Part shown: piece after piece, positions 34,336 to 44,500 of the stretch
Position numbering within the stretch: position 1 is the stretch's first letter
Layout: every line of letters starts with the position of its first letter
DNA from: Gammaproteobacteria bacterium UBA7310
GTDB lineage: Bacteria; Pseudomonadota; Gammaproteobacteria; Pseudomonadales; Ketobacteraceae
Length of the DNA: 64,000 bases
Reading direction: 5' to 3'
Assembly (NCBI GenBank): GCA_002471665.1
Contig: DKQK01000012.1
Location: 104,367 to 168,366, forward strand
Made by a program: the position numbers and the translations under genes
Notes under the pieces: model-generated
The model's input: the letters and a program-made list of their open reading frames with translations, nothing else
Databases searched by the model: none
Told to the model about the DNA's origin: nothing

Positions 34336-36207
34336 ATGAATCCACGACCTAATCAAAAGTTAGATCTGTGTTTCCGCGCGCCTGTGTCTCAGGATGGGGC
34401 GTCCGTGCACAACTTAATCAGCCAATGTCCCCCGTTGGACACCAATTCCATGTACTGCAATTTGTTGCAGTGCAGCCATTTTGCCGACACGTCGGTGGCG
34501 GTCACCCTGCACGATGAACTGGTGGGGTTTATTTCCGGCTACATACTGCCTGATCGGCCCAACACGCTGTTTATCTGGCAGGTGGCGGTCAGTTCGGCTG
34601 CTCGCGGCCAGGGCCTGGCCGGCAGAATGATCGAGCACATCCTGGCACGCCCGGCCTGCAAACAGGTGGCGTTTTTGGAAACCACGGTGACCGCGGACAA
34701 CGATGCCTCCTGGGGCTTGTTCGAAGGTGTCGCCCGGCGTCTGGATACCGAATTGAATCGTAGTGTGATGTTCGATCGCGAACAGCACTTTAACGGCAGC
34801 CACGACAGTGAGCTATTGGCCCGTATCGGGCCCTTCGAGCGCCAGGCGCTGCCGAACGTTAAAACTGTTTCTAATGTTGCCAACTTTACCGGAGAGAAGA
34901 ATATGAAAATTTTTGAAGAGATCGAATCGGAAGTACAGAGTTATGCACGCTCTTTCCCCCGCGTGTTCAACAAGGCTCAGGGTGAGTTTCTGTACGATGA
35001 GGAAGGCAACCAGTATCTGGATTTCCTCGCCGGTGCCGGTACCCTGAACTACGGCCATAATCATCCGGTGTTCAAAGAAAAACTGATGGAGTATATCCTC
35101 CGCGACGGGATTACCCATGGCCTGGACATGCACACCCAGGCTAAAGGTGAGTTTCTGGAATCGTTCAACGAGAAGATTCTGAAGCCGCGCAATCTGGAAT
35201 ATATGGTGCAGTTCACCGGGCCTACCGGAACCAATGCGGTGGAAGCAGCCTTGAAGCTGGCCCGTAACGTCAAGGGGCGGGAGAACATCATCTCCTTCAC
35301 CAACGGATTCCACGGTGTCAGCCTGGGTTCGCTGGCTACAACCGGTAACTCCCATCACCGCGGTGCAGCCGGCGTCAGCCTGGGTGGTACCAGCCGGATG
35401 CCGTTTGATGGCTATCTGGGGGATGGTTTCGACACCACTCATTATCTGGATAAAGTGTTGTCCGATTCCAGCAGCGGCATCGACAAGCCAGCGGCCGTGA
35501 TCGTGGAAACGGTGCAGGGCGAGGGTGGCATCAATGCCGCAAGCTTTGAATGGCTGCGTCATCTTGAGCAGGTTTGCCGCAAGCATGACATGCTGCTGAT
35601 CGTGGATGACATCCAGGCCGGTTGTGGCCGTACCGGAACCTTCTTCAGCTTTGAAGAAGCCGGCATCAAACCGGATATCGTCACCCTGTCCAAATCATTG
35701 AGTGGTTACGGCCTGCCGTTCGCCGTGGTATTGATCCGCCCGGACCTGGATCAGTGGCGTCCGGGTGAACACAATGGCACCTTCCGCGGCAACAACCTGG
35801 CATTTGTCACCGCCAAGGCAGCCATCGATCATTTCTGGTCGGACGATGCGTTCAGTAAAGAGATCAAGCGTAAAGGGGCTTACATTAAACAGCGCCTGGA
35901 CGCCATTGTGGATCAGTATGGTGAAGGCAACTTCACCACACGGGGCCGCGGTATGTTCCAGGGTATCAACTGCGTTAATGGTGAATTGGCGGAGAAGATC
36001 ACCCGCAAGGCGTTCAAGAACAATCTGGTGATTGAAACCAGCGGCGCGGACGACCAGGTGATCAAATTCCTGGTACCGTTGATCATCAGTGATGAATCCC
36101 TGAAGAAAGGCATTGATATTGTGGAAGAGGCGATCAAGGAAGTGTGCGACGCGGAAGGCCGCATACCCAAGGAGCGTCAATTTTATGTGGTTAAGAAAGT
36201 CAGTTGA
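34336..36207 (+). CDS. ectAB: Fused diaminobutyrate acetyltransferase-diaminobutyrate transaminase (EctA-EctB)
   Basis: One uninterrupted 623-residue frame carries both enzymes. Residues 1 to about 170 are a complete EctA GNAT domain (SCPPLDTNSMY, FIWQVAVSSAARGQGLAGRM, TADNDASWGLF, ending RIGPFERQAL). A linker of about 18 residues leads to M190, the natural EctB start (MKIFEEIESEVQSYARSFP). EctB is complete, with GAGTLNYGHNHP, PTGTNAVEAALK, VDDIQAGCGRTG and the PLP lysine K453 in LSKSLSGYG. EctB makes L-2,4-diaminobutyrate from aspartate semialdehyde and glutamate, and EctA acetylates it. A good ribosome site (GGAGAG, 34891-34896) remains 6 nt before codon 190, so free EctB may also be made. 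Confidence 0.93.
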   Translation: MNPRPNQKLDLCFRAPVSQDGASVHNLISQCPPLDTNSMYCNLLQCSHFADTSVAVTLHDELVGFISGYILPDRPNTLFIWQVAVSSAARGQGLAGRMIEHILARPACKQVAFLETTVTADNDASWGLFEGVARRLDTELNRSVMFDREQHFNGSHDSELLARIGPFERQALPNVKTVSNVANFTGEKNMKIFEEIESEVQSYARSFPRVFNKAQGEFLYDEEGNQYLDFLAGAGTLNYGHNHPVFKEKLMEYILRDGITHGLDMHTQAKGEFLESFNEKILKPRNLEYMVQFTGPTGTNAVEAALKLARNVKGRENIISFTNGFHGVSLGSLATTGNSHHRGAAGVSLGGTSRMPFDGYLGDGFDTTHYLDKVLSDSSSGIDKPAAVIVETVQGEGGINAASFEWLRHLEQVCRKHDMLLIVDDIQAGCGRTGTFFSFEEAGIKPDIVTLSKSLSGYGLPFAVVLIRPDLDQWRPGEHNGTFRGNNLAFVTAKAAIDHFWSDDAFSKEIKRKGAYIKQRLDAIVDQYGEGNFTTRGRGMFQGINCVNGELAEKITRKAFKNNLVIETSGADDQVIKFLVPLIISDESLKKGIDIVEEAIKEVCDAEGRIPKERQFYVVKKVS

Positions 36208-36269
36208 TCCGATTGCACCTGAACCATTGAAAACATCATTCCATAAGCAGTATTACAGCAGGTATTAAC

Positions 36270-36674
36270 ATGATCGTACGACAACTTCAGGAAGCAGAAG
36301 AAAGCGGGCGCAAAATTGTCGATCCCAAAGGTAACTGGGACAGCACCCGGATGCTGTTGAAAGACGACAATATGGGATTTTCTTTCCACATCACCACTAT
36401 CTATAAGGGTGCCGATTTCCAGATGCATTACCAGAATCACCTGGAATCCGTGTACTGCATGTCCGGTAAGGGTGAGGTGGAAACGCTGGACGACGGCAAA
36501 GTTTATCCCATTACGCCGGGTACTCTGTACATCCTGGACAAGCACGACAAACATGTTCTGCGCGCTTTTGAAGAGATGAAAATGGCCTGTGTCTTTAATC
36601 CACCGTTAACCGGTAAGGAAGTACACAACGCCGAAGGCGCATACGAACTGGAAGCCGAAAAAATAGAGGAATAA
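36270..36674 (+). CDS. ectC: Ectoine synthase
   Basis: This 134-residue cupin closes N-gamma-acetyl-diaminobutyrate to ectoine. MIVRQLQEAE, FSFHITTIYKGADFQMHYQNHLESVYC (in part) and TPGTLYILDKHDKHVLRAF are family hallmarks. The Glu, Tyr and His expected to bind iron are present in NHLESVY, LYILD and DKHVL. It lies 62 bp after ectAB and 7 bp before ask. No ectD hydroxylase is in the window, so ectoine rather than hydroxyectoine is expected from this locus. Confidence 0.96.
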   Translation: MIVRQLQEAEESGRKIVDPKGNWDSTRMLLKDDNMGFSFHITTIYKGADFQMHYQNHLESVYCMSGKGEVETLDDGKVYPITPGTLYILDKHDKHVLRAFEEMKMACVFNPPLTGKEVHNAEGAYELEAEKIEE

Positions 36675-36681
36675 ACCAAAC

Positions 36682-38124
36682 ATGTCTTTTCACAGTGTTG
36701 AGAAGATTGGCGGCACTTCGATGAGTAACTACGCCGCTGTTCGCGACAATATTATTCTGGGGCCGGGTGAAAAGCCGGTGCGTTATAACCGGGTGTTTGT
36801 GGTTTCGGCCTATGGTGGTGTCACCAACAAATTGCTGGAACACAAAAAAACCGGTCAACCCGGCGTTTATGAGCTGTTTTCCCGGGGTGTCAGTGACCAG
36901 GGTTGGCAGGATGCGCTGGCCGCGCTGAAACAGGAACTGTGCGGCATCAACGCCGAGCTGTTCCGGGATGCCCGTTCCCTGCGGGAAGCCAATGAATTTG
37001 TCACCGAACGCCTGAATGACGCCCAGCGCTGCCTGACCGATTTGGGCCGACTGTGCCTGCACGGGCATTTTGCCCTGGATGCGCATCTGCATACGGTACG
37101 GGAAATGCTGGCCAGCATCGGCGAAGCCCACAGCGCCTGGAATATGGCCAAGCTGCTGCAACAGGATGGTGTCAACGCCTGTTTTGTGGATCTCACCGGC
37201 TGGCGCGCCAGCCAGCATATGTCCCTGGATGAACGCATCGAGCAGGCTTTTGCCAACATCGATCTCAGCACCCAGCTGCCCATTGCCACCGGCTATGCGC
37301 ACAGTGAACAGGGCCTGATGTCCACCTTTGATCGTGGTTACAGTGAAATGACCTTCAGCCGCATCGCTGTGCTCACCGGAGCCTGTGAAGCCGTGATTCA
37401 CAAGGAATTTCACTTGAGCAGCGCCGATCCGCGTCTGGTTGGCGAAGGCAACGCGGTGCCCATTGGCCGCACCAATTACGATGTGGCGGACCAGTTGGCC
37501 AACCTGGGGATGGAGGCTATTCACCCCAAGGCGGCGAAAGGGCTGCGCAAGCACAATATCCCGTTGCGGGTGAAGAATACCTTTGAGCCGGAACACGCCG
37601 GAACCCTGATCACCAGTGATTACGTCAGTGAGTCACCCTGTGTTGAAATCATCGCCGGCTGCCGGGGTGTGTACGCCATTGAGGTGTTCGACCAGGATAT
37701 GGCGGGCAACATCGATCTGTATGATCGGGAGATTCTGGCAACGGTGAAGCGTTTCCACGGTCATATTGTGTCCAAGGATATTAACGCCAATACCATCACT
37801 CATTATCTGTCCACCAATTTGAAAACCGTGAAACGCATTCGTGCTGCCTTGCAGGAGCGATTTGCCGATGCGGAAATCAACCAGAAGAAGGTGGCCATTG
37901 TGTCTGCCATCGGCAGCGACATGCAGGTGCCGGGTATGTTGGCGCAGACGGTGTCGGCTTTGGCGGAAAGCAACATCAGCGTTTTGGCCATGCACCAATC
38001 CATGCGCCAGGTGGATATGCAGTTCGTGATTGGCGAAGATGACTACGCGCCGGCCATCAAGGCATTGCACAGTCAGTTGGTGGAAGTACACGACCATGGA
38101 AGGGCCATATGCCTCGCCTGTTAA
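36682..38124 (+). CDS. ask_ect: Ectoine-pathway aspartate kinase (Ask_Ect)
   Basis: This 480-residue aspartokinase starts MSFHSVEKIGGTSMSNY, the form seen in ectoine-linked enzymes (KIGGTS rather than the common KFGGTS). It phosphorylates aspartate, feeding aspartate semialdehyde to EctB, and is expected to be less feedback-inhibited than the housekeeping enzyme. FSRIAVLTGACEAVIHKEFHLSSADPR (in part) and a C-terminal ACT region (VAIVSAIGSDM...ISVLAMHQSMRQVDMQFVI, in part) are visible. It is seven bases after ectC and overlaps the next gene by 16 bp. Confidence 0.95.
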   Translation: MSFHSVEKIGGTSMSNYAAVRDNIILGPGEKPVRYNRVFVVSAYGGVTNKLLEHKKTGQPGVYELFSRGVSDQGWQDALAALKQELCGINAELFRDARSLREANEFVTERLNDAQRCLTDLGRLCLHGHFALDAHLHTVREMLASIGEAHSAWNMAKLLQQDGVNACFVDLTGWRASQHMSLDERIEQAFANIDLSTQLPIATGYAHSEQGLMSTFDRGYSEMTFSRIAVLTGACEAVIHKEFHLSSADPRLVGEGNAVPIGRTNYDVADQLANLGMEAIHPKAAKGLRKHNIPLRVKNTFEPEHAGTLITSDYVSESPCVEIIAGCRGVYAIEVFDQDMAGNIDLYDREILATVKRFHGHIVSKDINANTITHYLSTNLKTVKRIRAALQERFADAEINQKKVAIVSAIGSDMQVPGMLAQTVSALAESNISVLAMHQSMRQVDMQFVIGEDDYAPAIKALHSQLVEVHDHGRAICLAC

Positions 38125-39002
38125 CCACGCTCACTATATTGCTGCTGTGCACGTTAAACGCAACGGCCGCCGCGGACACAGTCCCGGCGGCCGCTGTGCA
38201 AGAGGCGGTTGATAACCTGGAAGAACCCCTGTATTCCCCGTTCATAGAACGCTATGTGCTGGATGAACTCAAGCAGTTGCGTACCGACATGGGTGCCCAG
38301 AGGGCGGAGTTCATTCAAATGACAGTGGATCGTGAGCACTCTGCCGTGGACCGCGCCGTAACCTACGCCACCGATACCATTACCTATTTCTTCTACTTGA
38401 TTGCGGCGGCCAGCTCAATTCTGGTGCTGGTGGGATGGACGTCCATTCGCGAAATCAAGGAGCGGGTACACTCACTGGCGGATGAGGAAATCAACCGCTT
38501 GATCAAGCAGTATGAGGCCAGGTTGGAGTCCATTGAGCAGCAGTTAAGCCAGAAATCCCAGCACATTGAGGAAAACCGCGAACAGATTGAAACCACCAAC
38601 GAGGTGCAGTCGCTCTGGCTGCGTGCCGGCCAGGAAACCAACATAACCAAAAAAATTCTGATTTATGATCAGATTCTGGGGGTGCGGCCGGAGGATTGCG
38701 AGGCGCTCACCTACAAGGCGGATGCCGTGCTGGAGCTGGGCGAACCGCAATGGGCATCCAACCTGTGCCACCAGGCTTTACGCATCGATCCGGAAAATAC
38801 CCATGCATTTTATCAACTGGCCTGCGCCAACACAGTGATGGGCCACCTGGATGAGGCGGTGCACTATCTGGGGGATGTGCTGCAGCAAACGGAAAGTTAC
38901 CGACAGGATATTATTGATGATCCGGTGCTGTTGCCGCTGCATGATCTCGAATCGTTCCAGGTGTTACTGGGGCTTTACACTGACAACGAAAAGGCGGGCT
39001 AA
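38109..39002 (+). CDS. Membrane-anchored TPR protein in the ectoine operon
   Basis: The 297 residues comprise a signal peptide (ending about NATAAA), a periplasmic helix-rich stretch, one membrane helix (about 92-114, FFYLIAAASSILVLVGW), a cytoplasmic coiled coil (about 120-165) and TPR-like repeats (about 170-270). This would place a protein-interaction module on the inner face of the membrane. The start has GGAAGGG upstream inside ask, and its stop shares a base with the next gene (TAATG), so it is made with the ectoine enzymes and symporter. I know of no named ectoine role; regulation of the symporter or turgor sensing is speculation. Confidence 0.75.
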   Translation: MPRLLTTLTILLLCTLNATAAADTVPAAAVQEAVDNLEEPLYSPFIERYVLDELKQLRTDMGAQRAEFIQMTVDREHSAVDRAVTYATDTITYFFYLIAAASSILVLVGWTSIREIKERVHSLADEEINRLIKQYEARLESIEQQLSQKSQHIEENREQIETTNEVQSLWLRAGQETNITKKILIYDQILGVRPEDCEALTYKADAVLELGEPQWASNLCHQALRIDPENTHAFYQLACANTVMGHLDEAVHYLGDVLQQTESYRQDIIDDPVLLPLHDLESFQVLLGLYTDNEKAG

Positions 39003-40411
39003 TGGTCGCAAGTTTTCTGTTTTTCCTGGGGTTATTTGTTGCCATCGGTTTGAGTTCGGTGCTGAGCAGCCGGCAAACCAAGCAGGATTATTACCTGGCC
39101 AGCAGTTCGGTGAGCCCGGCGTTGGTGGGATTGTCGGCGGTGGCCACCAACAACAGCGGTTATATGTTCATCGGGGTGATCGGTTACACCTACGCCACCG
39201 GCCTTGCCGCCATCTGGATCATGGTAGGCTGGATACTGGGTGATTTTCTTGCCTCCATTTACGTGCACCGGCGTTTACGCAAGGCCACCGAGGCCAGCGG
39301 TGAGGTGAGCTATGCCGGGGTACTGAGTAATTGGTACGGTGGCAGGCACGATGCCTTGCAGCGCTTGATCGGGTTGGTGTCGCTGGTGTTTTTGCTGGCC
39401 TATGCCAGTGCCCAATTGGTGGCGGGCAGCAAAGCACTGCAGGTACTGTTTGGCTGGCCGCAATGGGCTGGCGCTGTGATGGGGGCAACCCTGGTACTGG
39501 CCTATTGCTGGGCCGGTGGAATTCGGGCATCCATCTGGACCGACGCGGCTCAATCGGTGGTGATGATCGTGGCCATGGGACTGTTGCTGGTGGTGGCCAC
39601 CAGCGCCCTGGGTGGGATTGACGGCTCGTGGCAGAAGATGGGGGCCATTGACGGCTTCCTGGACTGGTTTCCCAAGGACATGGTGCTACCCGGATTGGCG
39701 GGCGGCATCCTGTTTGCGATCAGCTGGGCGTTTGCCGGCATGTCGGTGATCGGTCAACCGCATATTATGGTGCGCTTTATGGCACTGGACGATCAGAGTC
39801 GCATGCTGCGGGCCCGCGCCTGGTACTATCTCTGGTTCCTGGCGTTCTATGCCATGGCCACCGGGGTGGGCATGTTGTCCCGGGTGTACCTGGGGGATCC
39901 TGCAGCGTTTGATGCTGAGCTGGCTCTGCCCACCATGGCCCAGGAACTGTTCCCGCCGGTATTGGTGGGGCTGGTGTTGGCGGGCATCTTTGCAGCAACC
40001 CTGTCCACGGCAGACTCCCTGATCCTCAGTTGTTCTGCTGCGCTAACCCATGATGTATTACCTCACAACATTGAAAACACCCGTGAAATCAAGATGGTGA
40101 CAGCGGTGGTCTGCGCTTTGGCGTTGGGCTGGGCACTGCTGAACCGGGAAAGCGTATTCAGTCTGGTAATACTGGCCTGGTCCGGTCTGGCCAGTGCTTT
40201 TGCGCCCCTGTTGCTGGTGCTGTGCTTCGGGCTGCGGCCTTCCCAGAGGTTAAGCATCATAGCGGTGGTGGTTGGCTTCCTGGTATCCCTGGTGTGGCGT
40301 TTTGCCGGCCTGCACGGCGCGGTGTATGAGGGTATGCCCGCCATCATCGCCGGCCTGGCCGTATTGCTGGTGGGTGTTCGTCTGAACGCTTCTTCTACAG
40401 CAGTTTCATAA
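39002..40411 (+). CDS. Sodium:solute symporter at the end of the ectoine operon
   Basis: This 469-residue SSS/PutP-type carrier has about thirteen helices; ATNNSGYMFIGVIGYTYATG and FAATLSTADSLILSCSAALTHD (in part) carry the usual Na+-site serines/threonines. It belongs to the family that takes up proline, pantothenate, ectoine and other solutes with Na+. Its coupling to ectABC-ask and the TPR gene by overlap strongly suggests salvage of ectoine or another compatible solute that leaks out. The substrate is inferred from context. Confidence 0.85.
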   Translation: MVASFLFFLGLFVAIGLSSVLSSRQTKQDYYLASSSVSPALVGLSAVATNNSGYMFIGVIGYTYATGLAAIWIMVGWILGDFLASIYVHRRLRKATEASGEVSYAGVLSNWYGGRHDALQRLIGLVSLVFLLAYASAQLVAGSKALQVLFGWPQWAGAVMGATLVLAYCWAGGIRASIWTDAAQSVVMIVAMGLLLVVATSALGGIDGSWQKMGAIDGFLDWFPKDMVLPGLAGGILFAISWAFAGMSVIGQPHIMVRFMALDDQSRMLRARAWYYLWFLAFYAMATGVGMLSRVYLGDPAAFDAELALPTMAQELFPPVLVGLVLAGIFAATLSTADSLILSCSAALTHDVLPHNIENTREIKMVTAVVCALALGWALLNRESVFSLVILAWSGLASAFAPLLLVLCFGLRPSQRLSIIAVVVGFLVSLVWRFAGLHGAVYEGMPAIIAGLAVLLVGVRLNASSTAVS

Positions 40412-40455
40412 CGAAACCATTTTCATGGCATAGTGTCAGCTTATAAAGAGCGGCC

Positions 40456-40512
40456 TTTTCACCAAAAGCTGACCTTTTTACTAGAAGCTGACGTTTTCAC
40501 TAGAAGTTGACC
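40456..40512. repeat. Three tandem 19-bp repeats
   Basis: Three contiguous 19-bp units (40456-40474, 40475-40493, 40494-40512) share TTTT-AC--GAAG-TGAC with 2-5 differences between copies. They sit between the symporter stop and the start of the efflux adaptor gene, in its promoter/leader. Possible roles are a multi-site operator or a decayed duplication. No hairpin is formed. Confidence 0.7.
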
Positions 40513-40531
40513 TGTGTCCGGAGATGATGTG

Positions 40532-41584
40532 ATGCTGACTGCGCGCTGTGGGTTCGTGCTGCCGTTTTTTTTGTCCGCCTTTTGTATGGTGTTGCCCCTG
40601 AAACCCGCGCTTGCCCAGGACGTGGGGGTGGTGGTGCGGACGGTGCAATCCGAGCAGATTGCGGATCCGTTGGAGGCTCTGGGCACACTTAAGCCCAACG
40701 AGTTCGTTACAGTGACGGCGAACGTGGCGGAAACCATTGAGGCGATCCTGTTTGAAAGTGGCCAGAGGGTGGCGCAAGGGGCGGTGCTGGCGCGGCTGGA
40801 AAGCGCCGAGGAGCAGGCCGTTCTGCAGGAAGCCCGGTACACGGTGGATGAGGCTGAGTCCCAGTTGGAGCGCATCAGAGCGGTGGCCAAACGCGGCGAT
40901 GCCTCGCAATCATTGCTGGATGAGAAACAGCGTGAGTTCTATGTGGCGCGGGCGCGGCTGGCGGCCATCGAATCCCGCCTGGCCAACCGGGTAATACGGG
41001 CACCGTTTTCCGGCAGAGTGGGGCTGCGTAACGTCAGTGCGGGCGCCTACGTTGCCCCCGGGGACGTCATCACCACCCTGGTGGACGATTCTCTCATGAA
41101 ACTCGACTTCAATGTGCCTTCCTTATTCCTTGCTTCGCTGCGGCCGGGCGTGGCCATTCGCGCCCGAGCCCGCGCCCTGGGCGACCGCTATTTCGATGGT
41201 GTGGTGGAATCCATCGACAATCAGGTGGACCCGGTATCCCGTTCGGTGACCGTGCGCGCGCTGCTGGATAACGCTGCGGGCCATCTGCAAGCGGGCCTGC
41301 TGATGGAGGTGGTGCTGCAGAGCAATCCCCGCACCGCATTAGTGGTGCCGGAATCCGCCTTGGTGCAGCAGCGCGATGAGCATTATTTGTTTGTGGTGCG
41401 GGAGCAGGGGGCTGGTTTGGCGGTGGAGAAAACACAGGTCAACATCGGCGTGCGCTTAAATGGCCGCGTGGAAGTGCTGGCAGGGGTGGCCGCCGGTGAC
41501 CGAATCGTGGTGGACGGTACCCTCAAATTACAGGATGGCGTGGCCATATCCACTCTGGATCGTTCACCTGCGATGGGTGACTGA
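40532..41584 (+). CDS. RND efflux periplasmic adaptor (membrane fusion protein)
   Basis: This 350-residue adaptor of the AcrA/MexA class has a signal peptide ending KPALA. Its lipoyl half-motifs (VTVTANVAETIEAILFESGQRVAQG, in part) flank a coiled-coil hairpin (about 90-160), and RVIRAPFSGRVGLRNVSAGAYVAPGD (in part) follows. The start could be GTG 40529 or ATG 40532, with GGAG at 40518-40521; ATG is used. It bridges the pump at 41586 to an outer-membrane channel that is not encoded next to it. Its promoter region holds three 19-bp repeats. Confidence 0.85.
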   Translation: MLTARCGFVLPFFLSAFCMVLPLKPALAQDVGVVVRTVQSEQIADPLEALGTLKPNEFVTVTANVAETIEAILFESGQRVAQGAVLARLESAEEQAVLQEARYTVDEAESQLERIRAVAKRGDASQSLLDEKQREFYVARARLAAIESRLANRVIRAPFSGRVGLRNVSAGAYVAPGDVITTLVDDSLMKLDFNVPSLFLASLRPGVAIRARARALGDRYFDGVVESIDNQVDPVSRSVTVRALLDNAAGHLQAGLLMEVVLQSNPRTALVVPESALVQQRDEHYLFVVREQGAGLAVEKTQVNIGVRLNGRVEVLAGVAAGDRIVVDGTLKLQDGVAISTLDRSPAMGD

Positions 41585-41585
41585 G

Positions 41586-44500
41586 ATGTTGATTTCCGAT
41601 ATTTCCGTCAAGCGCCCGGTATTCGCTTCTGTGCTATCCCTGTTGTTGATTGCCTTTGGGCTGGTGGCGTTCGACCGCTTGTCGTTGCGGGAGTATCCAC
41701 GTATTGATCCGCCGGTGGTGACCGTTGATACCGCCTATCGGGGGGCTGCCGCCGCCGTGGTGGAAACCCGTATTACCCAGATCATCGAAGAGCGTATCGC
41801 CGGTATCGAGGGCATTCGCTATGTGGAATCCGTCAGCAGCGACGGCAATTCCCGCATCACCATTGAGTTCGACATCGACCGTGACATTGATTCCGCCGCC
41901 AACGACGTGCGGGATCGGGTGGCCGGTATTTCTGACAATCTGCCGCAGGAAGCAGACCCGCCTGAAATACAGAAACAGAGTGGTGATGACGACGTCATCA
42001 TGTGGCTGAATCTGGTGGGGGAAGGCATGACCGTGCCGGAGCTGTCGGATTATGCGGAGCGCTATCTGGTGGATCGTTTTTCGGTGATCAGCGGTGTGGC
42101 CCGGGTGCGGGTGGGCGGAGGCCAACGTTATGCCATGCGGGTGTGGCTGGATCGAAATCAGCTGGCAGCCAGGGGCTTGACAGCCAACGACGTGGAATCG
42201 GCACTGCGGGCGGAGAACGTGGAACTGCCGGCGGGCACCATTGAAGGGGAAACACGACAACTGACCGTACGGGTGCAGCGTGCGTTTGCCGACGCCACGG
42301 ATTTTGCCAACCTGGTGCTGGCCCGTGGCGATAACGGCTATCTGGTACGCCTGGGGGATGTTGCCCGGGTGGAGCGGGGCACGGAAGAAACCCGCATCCT
42401 GTTTCGGGGTAACGGTATCCCCCAGGTGGGGATCGGCATCATCAAGCAATCCACGGCCAATACCATTGAAGTGGCCCGCGGTGCCAAGCGGGAGCGGGAG
42501 CGGGTCAACGCCATGCTGCCGGAGCATATGAGCCTGGAACAGAGTTACGATTCTTCCGTGTTCGTGGAGGATGCGGTGCAACAGGTCTACACCACGCTGG
42601 CCATTGCCATCGGCCTGGTGGTGTTGATGATTTATCTTTTCCTGGGCAGTGCCCGGGCCATGCTGGTGCCGGCGGTAACGGTGCCGGTGTCCATTGTGGC
42701 AACCTCCATAGCGCTGTTGCTGTTTGGGTTTTCGATCAACCTGCTGACCTTGCTGGCACTGGTGCTGGCCATTGGCCTGGTGGTGGATGATGCCGTGGTG
42801 GTGCTGGAAAACGTGGTGCGACGCATGCAGGAGTACGGCGAGCCACCCTTGTTGGCGGCCTATCGCGGTACGCGTCAGGTGGGGTTTGCCGTGATTGCCA
42901 CCACGCTGGTGCTGGTGGCGGTGTTTGTTCCCATTGCGTTTCTGCAGGGGGATCTGGGGCGCTTGTTTTCAGAGTTTGCCCTCACCATGACGGCGGCGGT
43001 GTGTTTTTCCACGCTGATTGCATTGACGCTTTCCCCTATGCTGGCGTCCAAATTACTGCGGCCGAACGACGATCACAGTCCGGTGGTCAAGTTGGTGGAT
43101 GCGGTGTTTGCCTGGCTGAAAGCCGGTTACGGTCGCAGTATTGAATTTTGCATGAACGCACCCTGGGTGGTGGTGATCGGCTTTGTGAGTCTGTTGGTTG
43201 CCTGTTATGTGCTGTTCAAAGGCATACCCTCGGAGTATGCCCCCCGTGAGGATCGTGGCGTGTTTTACCTGATGGTGAACGGGCCGGAAGGGGCCACCTA
43301 TGAGTACATGGAAAAATACATGGATGAAATCGAACGGCGCATGATGCCCTACGTGGAACAGGAAGAAATAACCCGCTTGTTGATTCGGGCACCGCGCGGT
43401 TTCGGCAGTCAGCAAAATTTCAACACCGGCGTGGTGATCAACGTGTTGAATGATTGGGCCAAGCGCCGTGGGGGCTTTGAAATCATGGCCGAGGTGCGGC
43501 AAAAGCTGCAGGATTTACCGGGTGTACGCGCCTTCCCCGTGATGCGCCAGGGCTTTGGTGCCCGGGCCCAAAAACCGGTGCAGTTTGTCTTGGGTGGAGG
43601 CACCTATGAAGAGCTGGCGCAATGGCGCGATATTCTGATGGAGAAAATCAACGCCGATAACCCCGGTTTGCTGGGCATCGATTGGGATTACAAGGAAACG
43701 CAACCGCAACTGAATGTGGTGATCGACTACAATCGGGCGGCGGATCTTGGGGTGTCGGTGGGAAATATCGGCCGTACTCTGGAAACCATGCTGGGCTCGC
43801 GCCGGGTGACCACTTATATCGAGCAGGGCGAGGAGTACGACGTTATTCTCGAGGGTGAACGCAGTAACCAGAATACGCCCATCAGTTTGCAGAACATTTA
43901 TGTGCGGGCGGAGCGGGCGGATCAGTTGGTACCCCTGGGCAATCTGGTGAAGCTGGAAGAATTTGCCGGCGCCACCACGCTGAATCGTTACAATCGGGTG
44001 CGCGCCATTACCCTGGAGGCCAATCTGGCGGAGGGCGTTTCCCTGGGCGAGGCACTGGGCTACCTGGAAGGATTGGTGCGGGCGCATTTGCCGCCTAATG
44101 TGAACATCGATTACAAGGGCCAGTCCCGTGATTATCAGTTTGCCGGCGAGAGTATCCTGTTTGTGTTTCTGCTGGGGGTGCTGGTTACCTTTTTGGTGTT
44201 GGCGGCGCAGTTCGAAAGTTATGTGCATCCCTTCATTATCATGCTCACCGTGCCGCTTGCCATGTGTGGTGGTTTGTTCGGGCTTTACCTGACCGGTAGT
44301 TCGTTGAATATCTATTCCCAGATCGGCCTGATGATGCTGGTGGGGCTGGCGTCGAAAAACGGCATTCTGATTGTGGAGTTTGCCAATCAGTTGCGGGATC
44401 AGGGGGTGGAATTCAAGGCCGCCATCATTGAGGCTACTCAGGTTCGTTTTCGCCCTATTCTGATTACCGGAATCACCACCGCCGCCGGTTCCATTCCCCT

